Assembly (NCBI RefSeq): GCF_015100155.1
Contig: NZ_JACKZA010000001.1
Coordinates: 1 to 64,000, forward strand
Direction of reading: 5' to 3'
Length of the DNA: 64,000 nt
DNA from: Acidithiobacillus sp. HP-2
Lineage (GTDB): Bacteria > Pseudomonadota > Gammaproteobacteria > Acidithiobacillales > Acidithiobacillaceae
Part shown: positions 36,221 to 46,047 of the stretch, piece after piece
Layout: each line of letters starts with the position of its first letter
Numbering within the stretch: the first letter of the stretch is position 1
Notes under the pieces: model-generated
Databases searched by the model: none
Told to the model about the DNA's origin: nothing
Seen by the model: the letters and a program-made list of their open reading frames with translations, nothing else
Translations under genes and position numbers: made by a program

Positions 36221-37702
36221 TCAGACCTGGGGTTGCACGCGCGCCTCTTCAATTTTTTCGAGGCTACCACGGGTTTCGACCCGGAAAACCCAAGTCAATA
36301 CGGCCCCCAGTATTGACGTGCCCACCAGAATGATCAACAGGGTTTGGGTACCAATGGTGTGGAGCAGGATGGGGAACAAAAAGGCCGTCATGACCGCCCC
36401 AATTTTGGCGAAAGAAGCCGCAAAGCCGGCACCATAGCCGCGAATGGAGGTCGGAAACACTTCACCGGCCAGCAGGTAGGTCTGGGCGTTGGGGCCGAGA
36501 TTGGTCATGAAGTTGAAAAGCATGAATCCGGCAAAAAGCAGAATGGTTTTGTCCCCATCGGGCAGATTCAGAGAAATGGCGGCCAGACCCAGACCGACTG
36601 CACAGCCGATAAAGCCGATGATCTGCAACTTGATGCGGCCGGTCCCTTCCACGAAGAAAATGGCAGCAAGTACCCCCAGAATCAACAGCACATCGAGCAG
36701 GGCTGTTCCCTTGGCAGAGAGCATCACGTTTTGTGCCAGGTCAGCAACGCTATGTACATCCCTGGATGCACCCAGAGTAGTGGCCAGAATGATCGGGGTA
36801 AAAATACCGATACCGTAAGTACCTAAATCCTGAATGAACCAGGGGATGGCGGCGAGGAAAGTGGCGCGCCGGTTTTTGTTGTTGAAAAGCACAGCAGGAC
36901 TGACTTTCTGGTGGTGATGGGCGTGCTCCCTGTTGAGGACCACTTCCTTGGGGTATTGGGGAACCCGCTTGAGCAGGCGGCGGGTTTCCTTTTCCGCTTC
37001 TTCCATACGCCCCTTGCTGGCCAGCCAGTGGGGGCTGTCGGTGATAAAAAACCGGCCGACAATCACCAGAATGGCCGGGATAACCGCTGCCGCGTACATC
37101 CAGCGCCAGGCATCCACTTCGGGATAAACATCGAGAATGATAATGCCCAAGCCGGCACCGACAATTGCACCTACCGCCTGAAAGGCAAAGGCGCCAAGCA
37201 CCAGGCCGCCGCGTCCCTTGCTGGGAACCGCTTCAGAAATGACCAGATGGGCGGTGGGGTAGTCACAACCCAGGGCCAGCCCAATCCCGAAGAGGCAGAT
37301 TACCATCCAGAGATAACTGGGGCTCAGGGTGAGTCCGATGAGAAACACTACAAAAATCACCATTTCGGCAATAAACATGCGTTTACGTCCGAATATGTCG
37401 GACAATCCGCCCAGCATGGTGGCGCCAATCAGGATACCGAAAAGTGCTACGGCAGTGACTACCCCTTTTTGGGCTGCCTGCAGGGTAAAGTCCCGGACGA
37501 TGAGGGGTAAGGCAATACCCGTCATGAAAATCACCAGGCCCTCAAAAAACTTGCCGGCCACGGCAAGGCTCCAGATGCGCCACTGCATGGCCGTCATGGG
37601 GGTTCCCTTGAGGGACGTGCCATCGGACCAGACAGGAGTTTCGTCAATATATTGCTGGATACTTTTCCCCGAAGGCGGGGTGTGAATTTTTTCTGTGCTC
37701 AC
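36221..37702 (-). CDS. MFS transporter, sugar-porter/phosphate-symporter-like
   Basis: This 493-residue protein has 12 predicted membrane segments in two halves. The loop motif between TM2 and TM3 reads GGLSDIFGRKRMF, and the central loop is long with a cytoplasmic HHHQKV stretch. Other cues: FLIGLTLSPSYLWM, DYPTAHLVISEAVPSKGRG and FRVETRGSLEKIEEA at the end. This is the general-substrate layout shared by sugar porters and by the PHO84-type phosphate symporters. Its neighbour is polyphosphate kinase, so phosphate uptake is plausible, but the substrate is not known. It starts 24 bases from ppk2. Confidence 0.8.
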   Translation of the reverse strand: MSTEKIHTPPSGKSIQQYIDETPVWSDGTSLKGTPMTAMQWRIWSLAVAGKFFEGLVIFMTGIALPLIVRDFTLQAAQKGVVTAVALFGILIGATMLGGLSDIFGRKRMFIAEMVIFVVFLIGLTLSPSYLWMVICLFGIGLALGCDYPTAHLVISEAVPSKGRGGLVLGAFAFQAVGAIVGAGLGIIILDVYPEVDAWRWMYAAAVIPAILVIVGRFFITDSPHWLASKGRMEEAEKETRRLLKRVPQYPKEVVLNREHAHHHQKVSPAVLFNNKNRRATFLAAIPWFIQDLGTYGIGIFTPIILATTLGASRDVHSVADLAQNVMLSAKGTALLDVLLILGVLAAIFFVEGTGRIKLQIIGFIGCAVGLGLAAISLNLPDGDKTILLFAGFMLFNFMTNLGPNAQTYLLAGEVFPTSIRGYGAGFAASFAKIGAVMTAFLFPILLHTIGTQTLLIILVGTSILGAVLTWVFRVETRGSLEKIEEARVQPQV

Positions 37703-37726
37703 GGTCAGGTGCTCCTTGGAGTGGAT

Positions 37727-38905
37727 TTAGCCAGCGGATTCCGGTGAATGGTTGCCATTAAAGGGATTGAGTTCCTGAGAATTGGTCTCGCCGTACATGA
37801 CGTGGGCGCGGCTTACCACCAGTCCGTCGACGGGACCAATGGCATGGAGGTCCTTATTGTCGTAGGGAATGACCTGGAGCAGGTGCCGCAAGGCATTCAG
37901 TCGAGCCCTTTTTTTGTCATTGGACTTGACCACCGTCCACGGCGCATAAGCTGTATCTGTATGAAAAAACATGGTTTCCTTGGCGCGGGTATAATCTTCC
38001 CAACGATCCAGGGAGGCGAGATCCATGGGAGATAGCTTCCATTGCTTGAGGGGATGCACTTTGCGTTCTTCAAAACGCCGGTGCTGCTCGTCACGGGTCA
38101 CCGAAAACCAGAACTTGACCAGATAGATGCCGCTGTAAATCAGGTGTCGCTCAAATTCCGGAACCTGGCGCATGAATTCCTGATAATCAGCTTCATTGCA
38201 GAAACCCATGACCCGCTCGACGCCCGCGCGGTTGTACCAGGAGCGATCGAAAAATACCATTTCACCAGCAGTAGGCAGTTGTTCCACATAACGTTGGAAG
38301 TACCACTGTCCCTTTTCTCTTTCAGAGGGTTTATCCAGCGCAACCACTCTGGCGCCACGTGGATTGAGATGTTCCATGAAGCGCTTGATGGTGCCACCCT
38401 TGCCTGCCGCATCCCGCCCTTCAAAGATGACGACAACTTTCTGTCCGCTGGATTTTACCCAGGCCTGTAACTTGAGCAGTTCTACCTGCAGGCCATATTT
38501 ATCGTGTTCATAGTCCCGGCGGGTCATCCGGAACTTGTAGGGATAACCGCCGGTACGCCAGTCGTCATTGAGGGCATCATCCGTGTTGGCGACGTGCTTG
38601 CGCGGATGGATGGCTCCACTTTCATGCAGATGCTCCAGGTCTTCCGGGCTGACATCCGAATGAATCACCTGAATGGCGTCATCCAGAGACTGGACGGCCT
38701 GGGGATGGCTGTTGACATAGTCGGTGACGATGGCACTTTGCTGAGCCTGGGCTGCTTCTACGGCCTCATGAATGACGAAATCACGAATGCCTTCAGGACT
38801 TAAATCCGGGGCAACATCTCCCGAGCTGGTGAGGCTATGCACGCTGCTGTCTGGGGAAAGCGGTTGCTCGTGCAGATTTTGGGTGGGTTTGGAGCTTTCT
38901 GGCAT
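37727..38905 (-). CDS. ppk2: Polyphosphate kinase 2
   Basis: This 392-residue protein has the PPK2 catalytic domain at ~130-360: Walker A-like FEGRDAAGKGGTI, lid GARVVALDKPSEREKGQWYFQRY, Walker B FFDRSWYNRAGVERVMGF and PWTVVKSNDKKRARLN. PPK2 enzymes use polyphosphate to phosphorylate GDP or ADP, or the reverse. The N-terminal ~110 residues are an extension of low similarity with no known domain. It is divergent from ispH. Polyphosphate is a metal and phosphate store important in acidophiles, which fits. Confidence 0.93.
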   Translation of the reverse strand: MPESSKPTQNLHEQPLSPDSSVHSLTSSGDVAPDLSPEGIRDFVIHEAVEAAQAQQSAIVTDYVNSHPQAVQSLDDAIQVIHSDVSPEDLEHLHESGAIHPRKHVANTDDALNDDWRTGGYPYKFRMTRRDYEHDKYGLQVELLKLQAWVKSSGQKVVVIFEGRDAAGKGGTIKRFMEHLNPRGARVVALDKPSEREKGQWYFQRYVEQLPTAGEMVFFDRSWYNRAGVERVMGFCNEADYQEFMRQVPEFERHLIYSGIYLVKFWFSVTRDEQHRRFEERKVHPLKQWKLSPMDLASLDRWEDYTRAKETMFFHTDTAYAPWTVVKSNDKKRARLNALRHLLQVIPYDNKDLHAIGPVDGLVVSRAHVMYGETNSQELNPFNGNHSPESAG

Positions 38906-39106
38906 GATGACTCCTGATAAGTGATTGGAATTGCAAAAGGATAATATCAGGCGAATATGACGCTTTTATGACAATCGTTTGAGTTTTTTCGGCCCGGATG
39001 AAATTCCGGTGAGATGAATTTGAGCCTTGGTCAGACGGTGCCGCCTGGGTTGACAGCGCCTGCGGCAGGATGGACCATTCCCTTAAATCGTTTAGAGAAC
39101 TTCAAT

Positions 39107-40081
39107 ATGGAAATTCTGTTAGCCAATCCGCGCGGTTTTTGTGCCGGGGTCAATCGTGCCATTCAAATTGTGGACCGCGCCCTGGAGCTTTTCGGGGCAC
39201 CGATTTATGTGCGGCATGAAGTCGTGCATAACCGCCATGTCGTCGAGGACCTGCGTGCCCGTGGGGCGGTTTTTGTGGAGGAACTGGACGAAGTTCCCGA
39301 TGCGGCAACGGTGATTTTCAGTGCCCATGGGGTACCCATTGCGGTACGTCAGCATGCGGCTGCCCGGGGGCTGAGCGTATTTGACGCGACTTGCCCGTTG
39401 GTCACCAAGGTCCATATGGAGGTCAAGAAATACAGTCGGGACGGGATGGAAATGGTGCTGATTGGTCATGCCGGGCATCCGGAAGTGGAAGGCACCATGG
39501 GGCAGGTGGAAGAAGGAATGATGTATCTGGTCTCCAATGTGACTGATGTGGCCAGCCTGACCCCGCGCAACCCGGAAAAGCTGGCTTATATTACCCAGAC
39601 CACCCTGAGTATGGATGATACTGCCGAGGTGATTCAGGCCTTGCGTGCGCGTTTTCCCCATATTCAGGGCCCCAAAAAAGATGACATTTGTTATGCCACG
39701 CAAAATCGTCAGGATGCCGTCAAAACCCTGGCTCCCGAGGTAGATATTTTGCTGGTGGTCGGTGCGCCCAACAGTTCCAACTCCAGTCGTCTGGCCGAGC
39801 TGGGCGGAAGGCTGGATACCCCAACGCATCTGATTGAAGATTCGAGCCAATTGCGTCGGGAATGGTTTGCTGATGTCGGCAAAATCGGGATTAGTGCCGG
39901 TGCGTCGGCACCGGAAAGTCTGGTGAAAGGTATTATCGACCAGTTACAGGAATGGGGTGCTACAGCGCCGCAGGAAACGGCGGGGGTTGAAGAAAAGGTC
40001 ATTTTCAGCTTGCCTCTGGCGCTCGTGCAGGCACAATCCCGTCGGCAGGATGCCGGGCAGGTGACCGGGGACTCCGCCTAA
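39107..40081 (+). CDS. ispH: 4-hydroxy-3-methylbut-2-enyl diphosphate reductase
   Basis: This 324-residue [4Fe-4S] enzyme performs the last step of the MEP isoprenoid pathway, giving IPP and DMAPP. The three conserved cysteines lie in [18 protein letters not shown] and [12 protein letters not shown], along with the catalytic TQTTLSMDD. The start ATG at 39107 gives the standard [15 protein letters not shown] beginning; the frame is open back to 39014 but without family similarity. It is convergent with rmuC (overlap 40078-40081). Confidence 0.95.
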   Translation: MEILLANPRGFCAGVNRAIQIVDRALELFGAPIYVRHEVVHNRHVVEDLRARGAVFVEELDEVPDAATVIFSAHGVPIAVRQHAAARGLSVFDATCPLVTKVHMEVKKYSRDGMEMVLIGHAGHPEVEGTMGQVEEGMMYLVSNVTDVASLTPRNPEKLAYITQTTLSMDDTAEVIQALRARFPHIQGPKKDDICYATQNRQDAVKTLAPEVDILLVVGAPNSSNSSRLAELGGRLDTPTHLIEDSSQLRREWFADVGKIGISAGASAPESLVKGIIDQLQEWGATAPQETAGVEEKVIFSLPLALVQAQSRRQDAGQVTGDSA

Positions 40082-41577
40082 TCGCTGGAGTCAGGCAGCT
40101 TTTCGCCGATCAGTTCGTCTGCCTGTAATTGACGCGGATTGAGTTCTACCGGCTCCGAGACAGATAATTCCTTGTTGTCTGCTATCGCCTTGAGGTCCCG
40201 GAACTTTCTGGCAGAACTGAGAACACGACCTTCCAGTGAGCCGGTGGCCTTGTTATAGGCATCAACGGCCTGTCCCAGATTTTTCCCTACCCTGCTCCAG
40301 TGTCCGGCAAGCGTATGAAGACGATCATAAAGTTCTTTGCCAAGCTCGCTGATGGCTCTGGCATTTTCTGCCAGAGACTCCTGCCGCCATCCGTAAGAAA
40401 CCGCGCGCAGCAGGGCAATGAGCGTAGTTGGGCTGGCAACAATGACCTTTTGTTCGACGCCAAATTCAATCAGCGCAGGATCGGCCTGGAGCGCCGCGCT
40501 GAAAAATACTTCTCCGGGGACAAAAAGCACCACGAATTCAGGGGTGGGCTGAAATTGTTCCCAATAGGACTTTTTGCCGAGTTGGGTCATGTGCGTGCGC
40601 AGTTCCTGGGCATGTTTGAGCAGGAACTGCTGACGTTTTTGCTCGTCCTCGCTTTCCATGGCTTCCAGGTAAGCGTTAAGGGGCGCCTTGGCATCTACAA
40701 TCAGGCGTTTGCCTCCGGGCAATCGGACAACCAGATCGGGGCGTTGCTGCCCGGTTTCCGTCTGCACGCTTTCCTGTTCAGCAAAATCACAGTAGGCCAG
40801 CATTCCTGCCATTTCCACGACGCGTTTGAGCTGCATTTCGCCCCAGCGTCCGCGCGCGGCAGGTTGGCGCAGTGCCTTTACCAAAGCTGCTGTTTCCTGA
40901 TGCAGGCGGGGCAGATGGTCCTGAACGAGGCCACGCAGTTGTTCATTTAAAGCGCCATAAGCATCAATGCGCGTTTTTTCCATGGCATCCATGCGCTGGC
41001 CCACTTTTTCCATGGATTCACGAATGGGCTCGATGAGTTGTCCCACGGCTTTCTGGCGGCCATCCCAGTCAGTTTTGGCATTTTCCTGAAAGCGTTCGAG
41101 GTTTTCCCTGGCGAGATCCAGAAAAGATTGATTATTGCGGCGCAGGGCATCGGCAGAGAGGGACTGAAAAGTTTCAGTGAGGCGCTGCCGGGCTTCTTCC
41201 AGCAAAGTCAGTTTCTCATTACTGCGCAAGCGCTCCTGTTCCAGGCGTTCCTGCAGTTCTGCCTGCTGACCGCGTATCTGATTGAGATTATGCTGTAACT
41301 GATTGATTTCATCATGTGAATTTTTGAGTGCTTCATTCAGCAAGGGAATCTGCTGGTTTTCCGTCTCTGCCCGGACCCGGCTTTCATTTTGTTTCAGCAG
41401 CTCGGATTGTTGCGCCTGAATATGGGCACGCAGTTCGCTGATGACTTGTTCCTGACGTGCCTGGACAGCTGCTGCCTCGTCCTGCTGCCGACCTAAGTTT
41501 TGCCGACTCAAAAAAAACAGAATACCCAGGCCGAGCAGCAGCCCGACCAGGAAAACCAGAAAAAGCTCCCAGATCAT
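40078..41577 (-). CDS. rmuC: DNA recombination protein RmuC
   Basis: This ~499-residue protein begins with a membrane anchor ([23 protein letters not shown]), then a long coiled coil (~40-190) and the RmuC core with [36 protein letters not shown] and [19 protein letters not shown]. RmuC limits inverted-repeat-stimulated rearrangements and has a nuclease-like fold. The start at 41577 is preferred to 41613. The gene ends overlapping the ispH stop. Confidence 0.9.
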   Translation of the reverse strand: MIWELFLVFLVGLLLGLGILFFLSRQNLGRQQDEAAAVQARQEQVISELRAHIQAQQSELLKQNESRVRAETENQQIPLLNEALKNSHDEINQLQHNLNQIRGQQAELQERLEQERLRSNEKLTLLEEARQRLTETFQSLSADALRRNNQSFLDLARENLERFQENAKTDWDGRQKAVGQLIEPIRESMEKVGQRMDAMEKTRIDAYGALNEQLRGLVQDHLPRLHQETAALVKALRQPAARGRWGEMQLKRVVEMAGMLAYCDFAEQESVQTETGQQRPDLVVRLPGGKRLIVDAKAPLNAYLEAMESEDEQKRQQFLLKHAQELRTHMTQLGKKSYWEQFQPTPEFVVLFVPGEVFFSAALQADPALIEFGVEQKVIVASPTTLIALLRAVSYGWRQESLAENARAISELGKELYDRLHTLAGHWSRVGKNLGQAVDAYNKATGSLEGRVLSSARKFRDLKAIADNKELSVSEPVELNPRQLQADELIGEKLPDSSD

Positions 41578-41679
41578 ATGACCCGTCCCATGCACATAAA
41601 GTGTCAGGAGCATACGGCAAGTACGCAGTAAAGGCGAAGGGACTCTCAGTGAGCGGGCTTCGCCAAAGTAATCACCTGA

Positions 41680-42135
41680 TCAGGATTCCAGTTGGGAGGT
41701 ACAACTGGGGCAGCGTGTAGCCGCCAGGGGGATGGAGGAAAAGCAATAGGGGCAGCTTTTGGTGGAAACCGGTGCAGCAGGCTTGGGGTAGAGTTTGTTG
41801 ATGACGCGGACAATGGAAAATATGACCAGAGCAATGATGAAAAAGCTGATCAGTGACATGATGAACAGGCCATAATTGAGGGTGACTGCACCTGCTTTTT
41901 TTGCCGCTGCGAGGGTCAGGTAAGGCCCGGGAGTGCTGCCTTCTTTCAGAATGACGTACAAGTTGGAAAAATCGACCTTGTCGAGCAACAGGCCAATGGG
42001 CGGCATGATGATGTCTCCTACCAAAGCGGTGACTATGGCAGAAAAAGCCGTACCAATAACAAAAGCGACGGCCAGATCAATCACATTTCCACGCTGCAGA
42101 AATGTTTTGAAGTCTCTTATGAAATCCTGGAACAT
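41680..42135 (-). CDS. mscL: Large-conductance mechanosensitive channel with zinc-ribbon tail
   Basis: This 151-residue protein has the MscL core: FKTFLQRGNVIDLAVAFVIGTAFSAIV (TM1), a periplasmic loop and TM2 (NYGLFIMSLISFFIIALVIFSIV). After KLYPKPAAP, where the usual cytoplasmic helix should be, it ends in a CPYC...CPSC zinc ribbon (Cys-x2-Cys, 10 residues, Cys-x2-Cys). MscL opens at high membrane tension to release solutes. The zinc ribbon is an addition of unknown role and may guard or tune the pore. Confidence 0.92.
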   Translation of the reverse strand: MFQDFIRDFKTFLQRGNVIDLAVAFVIGTAFSAIVTALVGDIIMPPIGLLLDKVDFSNLYVILKEGSTPGPYLTLAAAKKAGAVTLNYGLFIMSLISFFIIALVIFSIVRVINKLYPKPAAPVSTKSCPYCFSSIPLAATRCPSCTSQLES

Positions 42136-42275
42136 GGTTTCTCCCTTATTGAGTTGTGGGTGGGTAAATCTTATAGTTAATTGTAATATAAGTATTTTCT
42201 ACTGGTTTTTATCCTGCTCAATTCCTCCAGAGATGCCTATAGAGCTTCGCCTTAAAAAGTGGCCTGGGTCATTAT

Positions 42276-42794
42276 TTATTGGCGCGTGCAAAACTGATTC
42301 ACCTGCTTTTTCTCCTGATCCATTTGCTGATGTCCTGAGGCTTGGGTGCATGCAGCACCGCCATCTTCGCAGGTCATGGCCCAGCTTTGGGCCAAATCGA
42401 AAAAGTGTGCGGCATGCCCTGCGGGTTCCGCGAAGGGGCTGTGGGTGAATAAAGGATGCAGGGCATGAAAATATTGGCTTTCTTCGTTGGCCCATTGGGT
42501 AACCGCCTGCCAGCAGGCGGATTGGGCATTGATCGGCATTCGGGCGCAGCCGATGGCATTATTACGGGCGTGAAGAAGTGCCTGTTGCCAGTTGGGACAA
42601 AACTGCCGTTCTGCAGTAGCCCGTTGGCTGGCAATGGCTGCCAGGTGCTGTTCGGCCAGTTCAGCTTTTTGTTGCGCGAGTCGGGCGCTTTGGGTGGCGG
42701 CGCTGCTCGTTTGTTGGTTGGGCCCGGAGGGCGTTACAGTGGCGCAGCCGGCCAGGCTGGCAAGGACCAGTAATAACAGGATTTTTGCAGGCAT
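42276..42794 (-). CDS. Lipoprotein of unknown function
   Basis: This 172-residue protein has a signal peptide ending in the lipobox LAGC (cleavage before Cys at ~17) and a mature part with charged helical segments and six further cysteines (CPNW, GCARM, ACWQ, CEDG, CTQA, CTRQ), possibly in disulfides. No family was recognised. It is AT-poor like the surrounding core genes. It is transcribed in the same direction as the RND operon, from which it is separated by a repeat-rich gap. Confidence 0.6.
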   Translation of the reverse strand: MPAKILLLLVLASLAGCATVTPSGPNQQTSSAATQSARLAQQKAELAEQHLAAIASQRATAERQFCPNWQQALLHARNNAIGCARMPINAQSACWQAVTQWANEESQYFHALHPLFTHSPFAEPAGHAAHFFDLAQSWAMTCEDGGAACTQASGHQQMDQEKKQVNQFCTRQ

Positions 42795-42865
42795 TACGGA
42801 CTCGCTATTCTACGGATAGTTGTTCGTTATATATCACAATTCAGTGATAATGCAGAACTTATCCA

Positions 42866-42955
42866 TTCAGGTGCCATACCTGAACAGGTCCGCGCCGCCT
42901 GCGGCGCGGACCAAAGTCGCTGCAAAACTTCCCGGCCAACTGCCGTTTTGAGGTT
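42866..42955. repeat. Hairpin pair plus copy 1 of a dispersed ~43-bp repeat
   Basis: Two hairpins stand back to back (42866-42884, TTCAGGT/ACCTGAA; 42887-42912, 12-bp perfect stem GGTCCGCGCCGC). They are followed at 42913-42955 by a 43-base element with AAAGTCGCTGCAAA, CCAACTGCCGTTTT and AGGTT blocks that reappears at 50264-50306, inverted at 50104-50135, and imperfectly at 52099-52141. It ends exactly at the stop of the RND gene. The set resembles a REP-type element or a bidirectional terminator. Confidence 0.6.
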
Positions 42956-45900
42956 CATGGGTGATCCCCGGAAATCGCCGGGCTGCTCTGTGCCGGCTGA
43001 GGCTGGCGTCGCCAGCGTCCTTTCCAGTTTTCAAAAAGTACATAAAAAGCGGGAGTGATATAAAGGGTCAAAAATTGTGAAACAACAATGCCCCCGGCCA
43101 CCGCAACACCCAGCGGAACCCGCGATTCTGCACCAGCGCCAATGCCGATGGCGATAGGCAAAATGCCCAATACCGCCGCAAGGTTGGTCATCATGATCGG
43201 GCGGAAACGGGTAATGCAGGCATCGACAATGGCATCTTCTGCACTGGCACCCTCGCGCCGCCGATGGACGGCAAAATCCACCATGATAATGCCATTTTTC
43301 TTGACCAGACCCACGAGCATGATAATGCCCACAAAGCTGAACAGATCCAGTTCCTGATGAAATATCCACAAAGCCAGCAGCGCACCGAAACCTGCCAGTG
43401 GCAAGGCGGTCAGAATGGTCAACGGGTGGATGAAGTCTTCGTAGAGAATGGCCAGAATCGCATAAATCAGGGCGACCGTGGCAAGAAGCAGCAAGGGCAG
43501 TGTGTTCGTGGATTGAGAAAAGGCTGCTGCAGAGCCGCCAAACTCACCCTGCACGTTGGCGGGAAGAATTTGTGCGGCAGCTTTTTGCACCCGTTGGGTG
43601 GCCTCTCCCAGGGAGACACCGGGGGCCAGATTGAAGGAAATGGTGACACTGGGCAGGCCATCATAATGACTGATACTCAAGGGCCCTACGCCATAGGCAA
43701 AATGGGCAATGGCTGCCAGGGGGACCAGACCGGCAGTACCGGGAATGGTAATTGCCGAAAGGGCTCCCAGATTTTCCTGAAACTTTCTCTCTAGATCCAG
43801 AATGACCTCGTACTGGTTGGTGGAGGCATAAATGGTGCCGACCTGGGTGCCGCCGAAGGCAAAGTTGAGGGCCTGTTCAATACCCTGGGGCGTTACCCCG
43901 AGGGCCTGGGCACGTTGGTGCAGTACATGGACCTCGATTTCGGGATTGGCTAGCTGCAGATCACTATTGACGGCCTGGAGTCCCGGCACTTTGCGCAGGG
44001 CTTTTACCAATTGGGGGACTGTTTCGTTGAGACTGTCCTGATCTTCGCTCTGGAGAATGTATTGGTAGTGAGACTGCGACGACACCGGCCCCATCTGAAT
44101 GGCAGGGGGTAACTGGAAGCTGGCCTCGACGCCATTGAAGCGACTGACTATCTGGCGCAACTGGGTGATGACCTGCTCTCCGGAAGCTCTTTGCCCCAGC
44201 GGTTTCAGACGGATAATCAGGCGTCCGGTATTGGCGGACCCGAAAGCGCCCGCTCCCTGTCCGGCACTGGACATGACTGCCTGTACGGCCTGGTTGTGCC
44301 CCACGGCCGTGGCGATGCGTTGCTGGGTATCTTCCAGTTGACTGAAGGAAATACCCTGAGGGTACTCCAGATTGCCCATGATCATGCCGCTGTCTTCGCT
44401 GGGAATAAACCCTTTAGGCAGAATGACGAACAGGCCGATCATGCCCAGCAGGCTGAGCAGCGCAGCCATATACACCCAGCCGCGATGCCGCAGGGTTGTG
44501 CGTAAACTGCGTCCATACCAGTTGCGTAGCCGCGAGAAACCCGACTCAAAGCGGCTGGGACTATGATGTTTTACCCGCAAATAACGGGCGCAGAGCATGG
44601 GGGTCAAAGTCAGCGAGACCAGTCCGGACATGAGGATGACGATGGCAATGGTGACTCCAAACTCCCGAAACAGACGACCAATAATGCCGCCCATCACCAG
44701 AAAGGGCAGGAACACCACAGCCAGCGAAAGCGTCATGGAAATGACGGTAAAACCAATTTCCCGGCTGCCGGTAATGGCCGCCTGAAAAGGTTCTTCACCA
44801 TTTTCTTCGTGGCGGGTAATATTTTCGAGCATGACCACGGCGTCATCCACCACAAATCCGACGGCCAAAGTCAGGGCCAGCAGCGTCAGGGTGTTCAGGG
44901 TGTAGCCCAGCTCGTAGATAATGGCGAAAGTGGCCAAAATGGAGGTTGGAATGGCTACTGCCCCAATCAGGGTGGGGCTTCCCCGGCGCAGGAACAGCCA
45001 GAGCACGCCCGCTACCAGCAGGGAAGCCAGAAGCAAGGTGATTTCCACTTCTTCCACGGCGGAGCGGATATAGTCCGCCTTGTCATAAACTACCGTCATT
45101 TTGGCCCCGCCGGGCAGGCTGGCAGCAAGCGTCGGCAGGCGCTTGCCGATAGCATCGGAAATGGCGACCGTATCGGCATCGGGCTGACGGACGACCGCCA
45201 GAATCAGGGCGCGCTGGTTGCCAATCCAGCTGGCAATCTGGTCATTATCCACCCCGTTGCGCACCTGGGCGATGGCGGAAAGGGGGACTACAGCGCCGTT
45301 GGCAAAAGTCACCGGCATGTTGGCGAAAGCCTGGGCGTCCTGTAACTGACCATGCACATTGACCGCGTAATTACGGACGGCGCCCAGAACCGTTCCCTGG
45401 GGTAAATTCACATTGTGATTGTTGATGGCCGTGCTGAGATCCTGCAGGGAAATACCATGCGCCTGCATGGCAAATGGATTGGCATGAATGCGTACGGCGT
45501 AATTCTGCTCACCAAATATTTGCACCTGTGCGACCCCGGGAATTCCGGAAATGGCTGGTACCACCTTATCTACTGCGTACGCATTGAGTTTGTAGATAGG
45601 CATGTTGGGTGCGGAAAGGGCGATGAATTCGATGGGCGCCGCAGAAGGATTCAGCTGTTTGACAAAAGGTAGACTGGTCATGCCGGGTGGCAACAGATGA
45701 CTGGCCTGGGTGACGGCATTGGATACATTCTGGGTGGCTACGTCGATATTCTGGCTGAGATCAAACTGCAGAATGATGCGTGTGGAACCCTGATTATTCA
45801 CGGAACTCATCGAAGACAGTCCGGGGATGGAAGAAAACTGTTTTTCGAGAGGTGTGGCGACGGCACTGGCCATGGTCTGAGGGCTGGCGCCAGGCAGGCT

Positions 45901-46047
45901 GGCCGAGACCATGACGGTTGGGAAATCGACGCTGGGCAGGAGGGCGACGGGCAGATTGGTAAAGGCAAAAATGCCGTAAATCACCAGCCCGAGGATGATG
46001 ATGACGGTCATCACCGGGCGCCGGATGAATAACGCCGAGAAATTCAC
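42955..46047 (-). CDS. RND-family multidrug efflux inner-membrane pump (HAE1 type)
   Basis: This 1030-residue protein has the AcrB/MexB layout: N-terminal membrane segment, large periplasmic pore/docking domain, TM2-6 with the proton-relay Asp pair in VGFVVDDAVVMLENITRHEE, and a second periplasmic domain followed by TM8-12 (LVGLVKKNGIIMVDFAVHRRREG). It exports drugs or other hydrophobic compounds using the proton gradient. The start is GTG at 46047, overlapping the adaptor stop (GTGA). The drug specificity cannot be read from sequence. Confidence 0.95.
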   Translation of the reverse strand: MNFSALFIRRPVMTVIIILGLVIYGIFAFTNLPVALLPSVDFPTVMVSASLPGASPQTMASAVATPLEKQFSSIPGLSSMSSVNNQGSTRIILQFDLSQNIDVATQNVSNAVTQASHLLPPGMTSLPFVKQLNPSAAPIEFIALSAPNMPIYKLNAYAVDKVVPAISGIPGVAQVQIFGEQNYAVRIHANPFAMQAHGISLQDLSTAINNHNVNLPQGTVLGAVRNYAVNVHGQLQDAQAFANMPVTFANGAVVPLSAIAQVRNGVDNDQIASWIGNQRALILAVVRQPDADTVAISDAIGKRLPTLAASLPGGAKMTVVYDKADYIRSAVEEVEITLLLASLLVAGVLWLFLRRGSPTLIGAVAIPTSILATFAIIYELGYTLNTLTLLALTLAVGFVVDDAVVMLENITRHEENGEEPFQAAITGSREIGFTVISMTLSLAVVFLPFLVMGGIIGRLFREFGVTIAIVILMSGLVSLTLTPMLCARYLRVKHHSPSRFESGFSRLRNWYGRSLRTTLRHRGWVYMAALLSLLGMIGLFVILPKGFIPSEDSGMIMGNLEYPQGISFSQLEDTQQRIATAVGHNQAVQAVMSSAGQGAGAFGSANTGRLIIRLKPLGQRASGEQVITQLRQIVSRFNGVEASFQLPPAIQMGPVSSQSHYQYILQSEDQDSLNETVPQLVKALRKVPGLQAVNSDLQLANPEIEVHVLHQRAQALGVTPQGIEQALNFAFGGTQVGTIYASTNQYEVILDLERKFQENLGALSAITIPGTAGLVPLAAIAHFAYGVGPLSISHYDGLPSVTISFNLAPGVSLGEATQRVQKAAAQILPANVQGEFGGSAAAFSQSTNTLPLLLLATVALIYAILAILYEDFIHPLTILTALPLAGFGALLALWIFHQELDLFSFVGIIMLVGLVKKNGIIMVDFAVHRRREGASAEDAIVDACITRFRPIMMTNLAAVLGILPIAIGIGAGAESRVPLGVAVAGGIVVSQFLTLYITPAFYVLFENWKGRWRRQPQPAQSSPAISGDHP

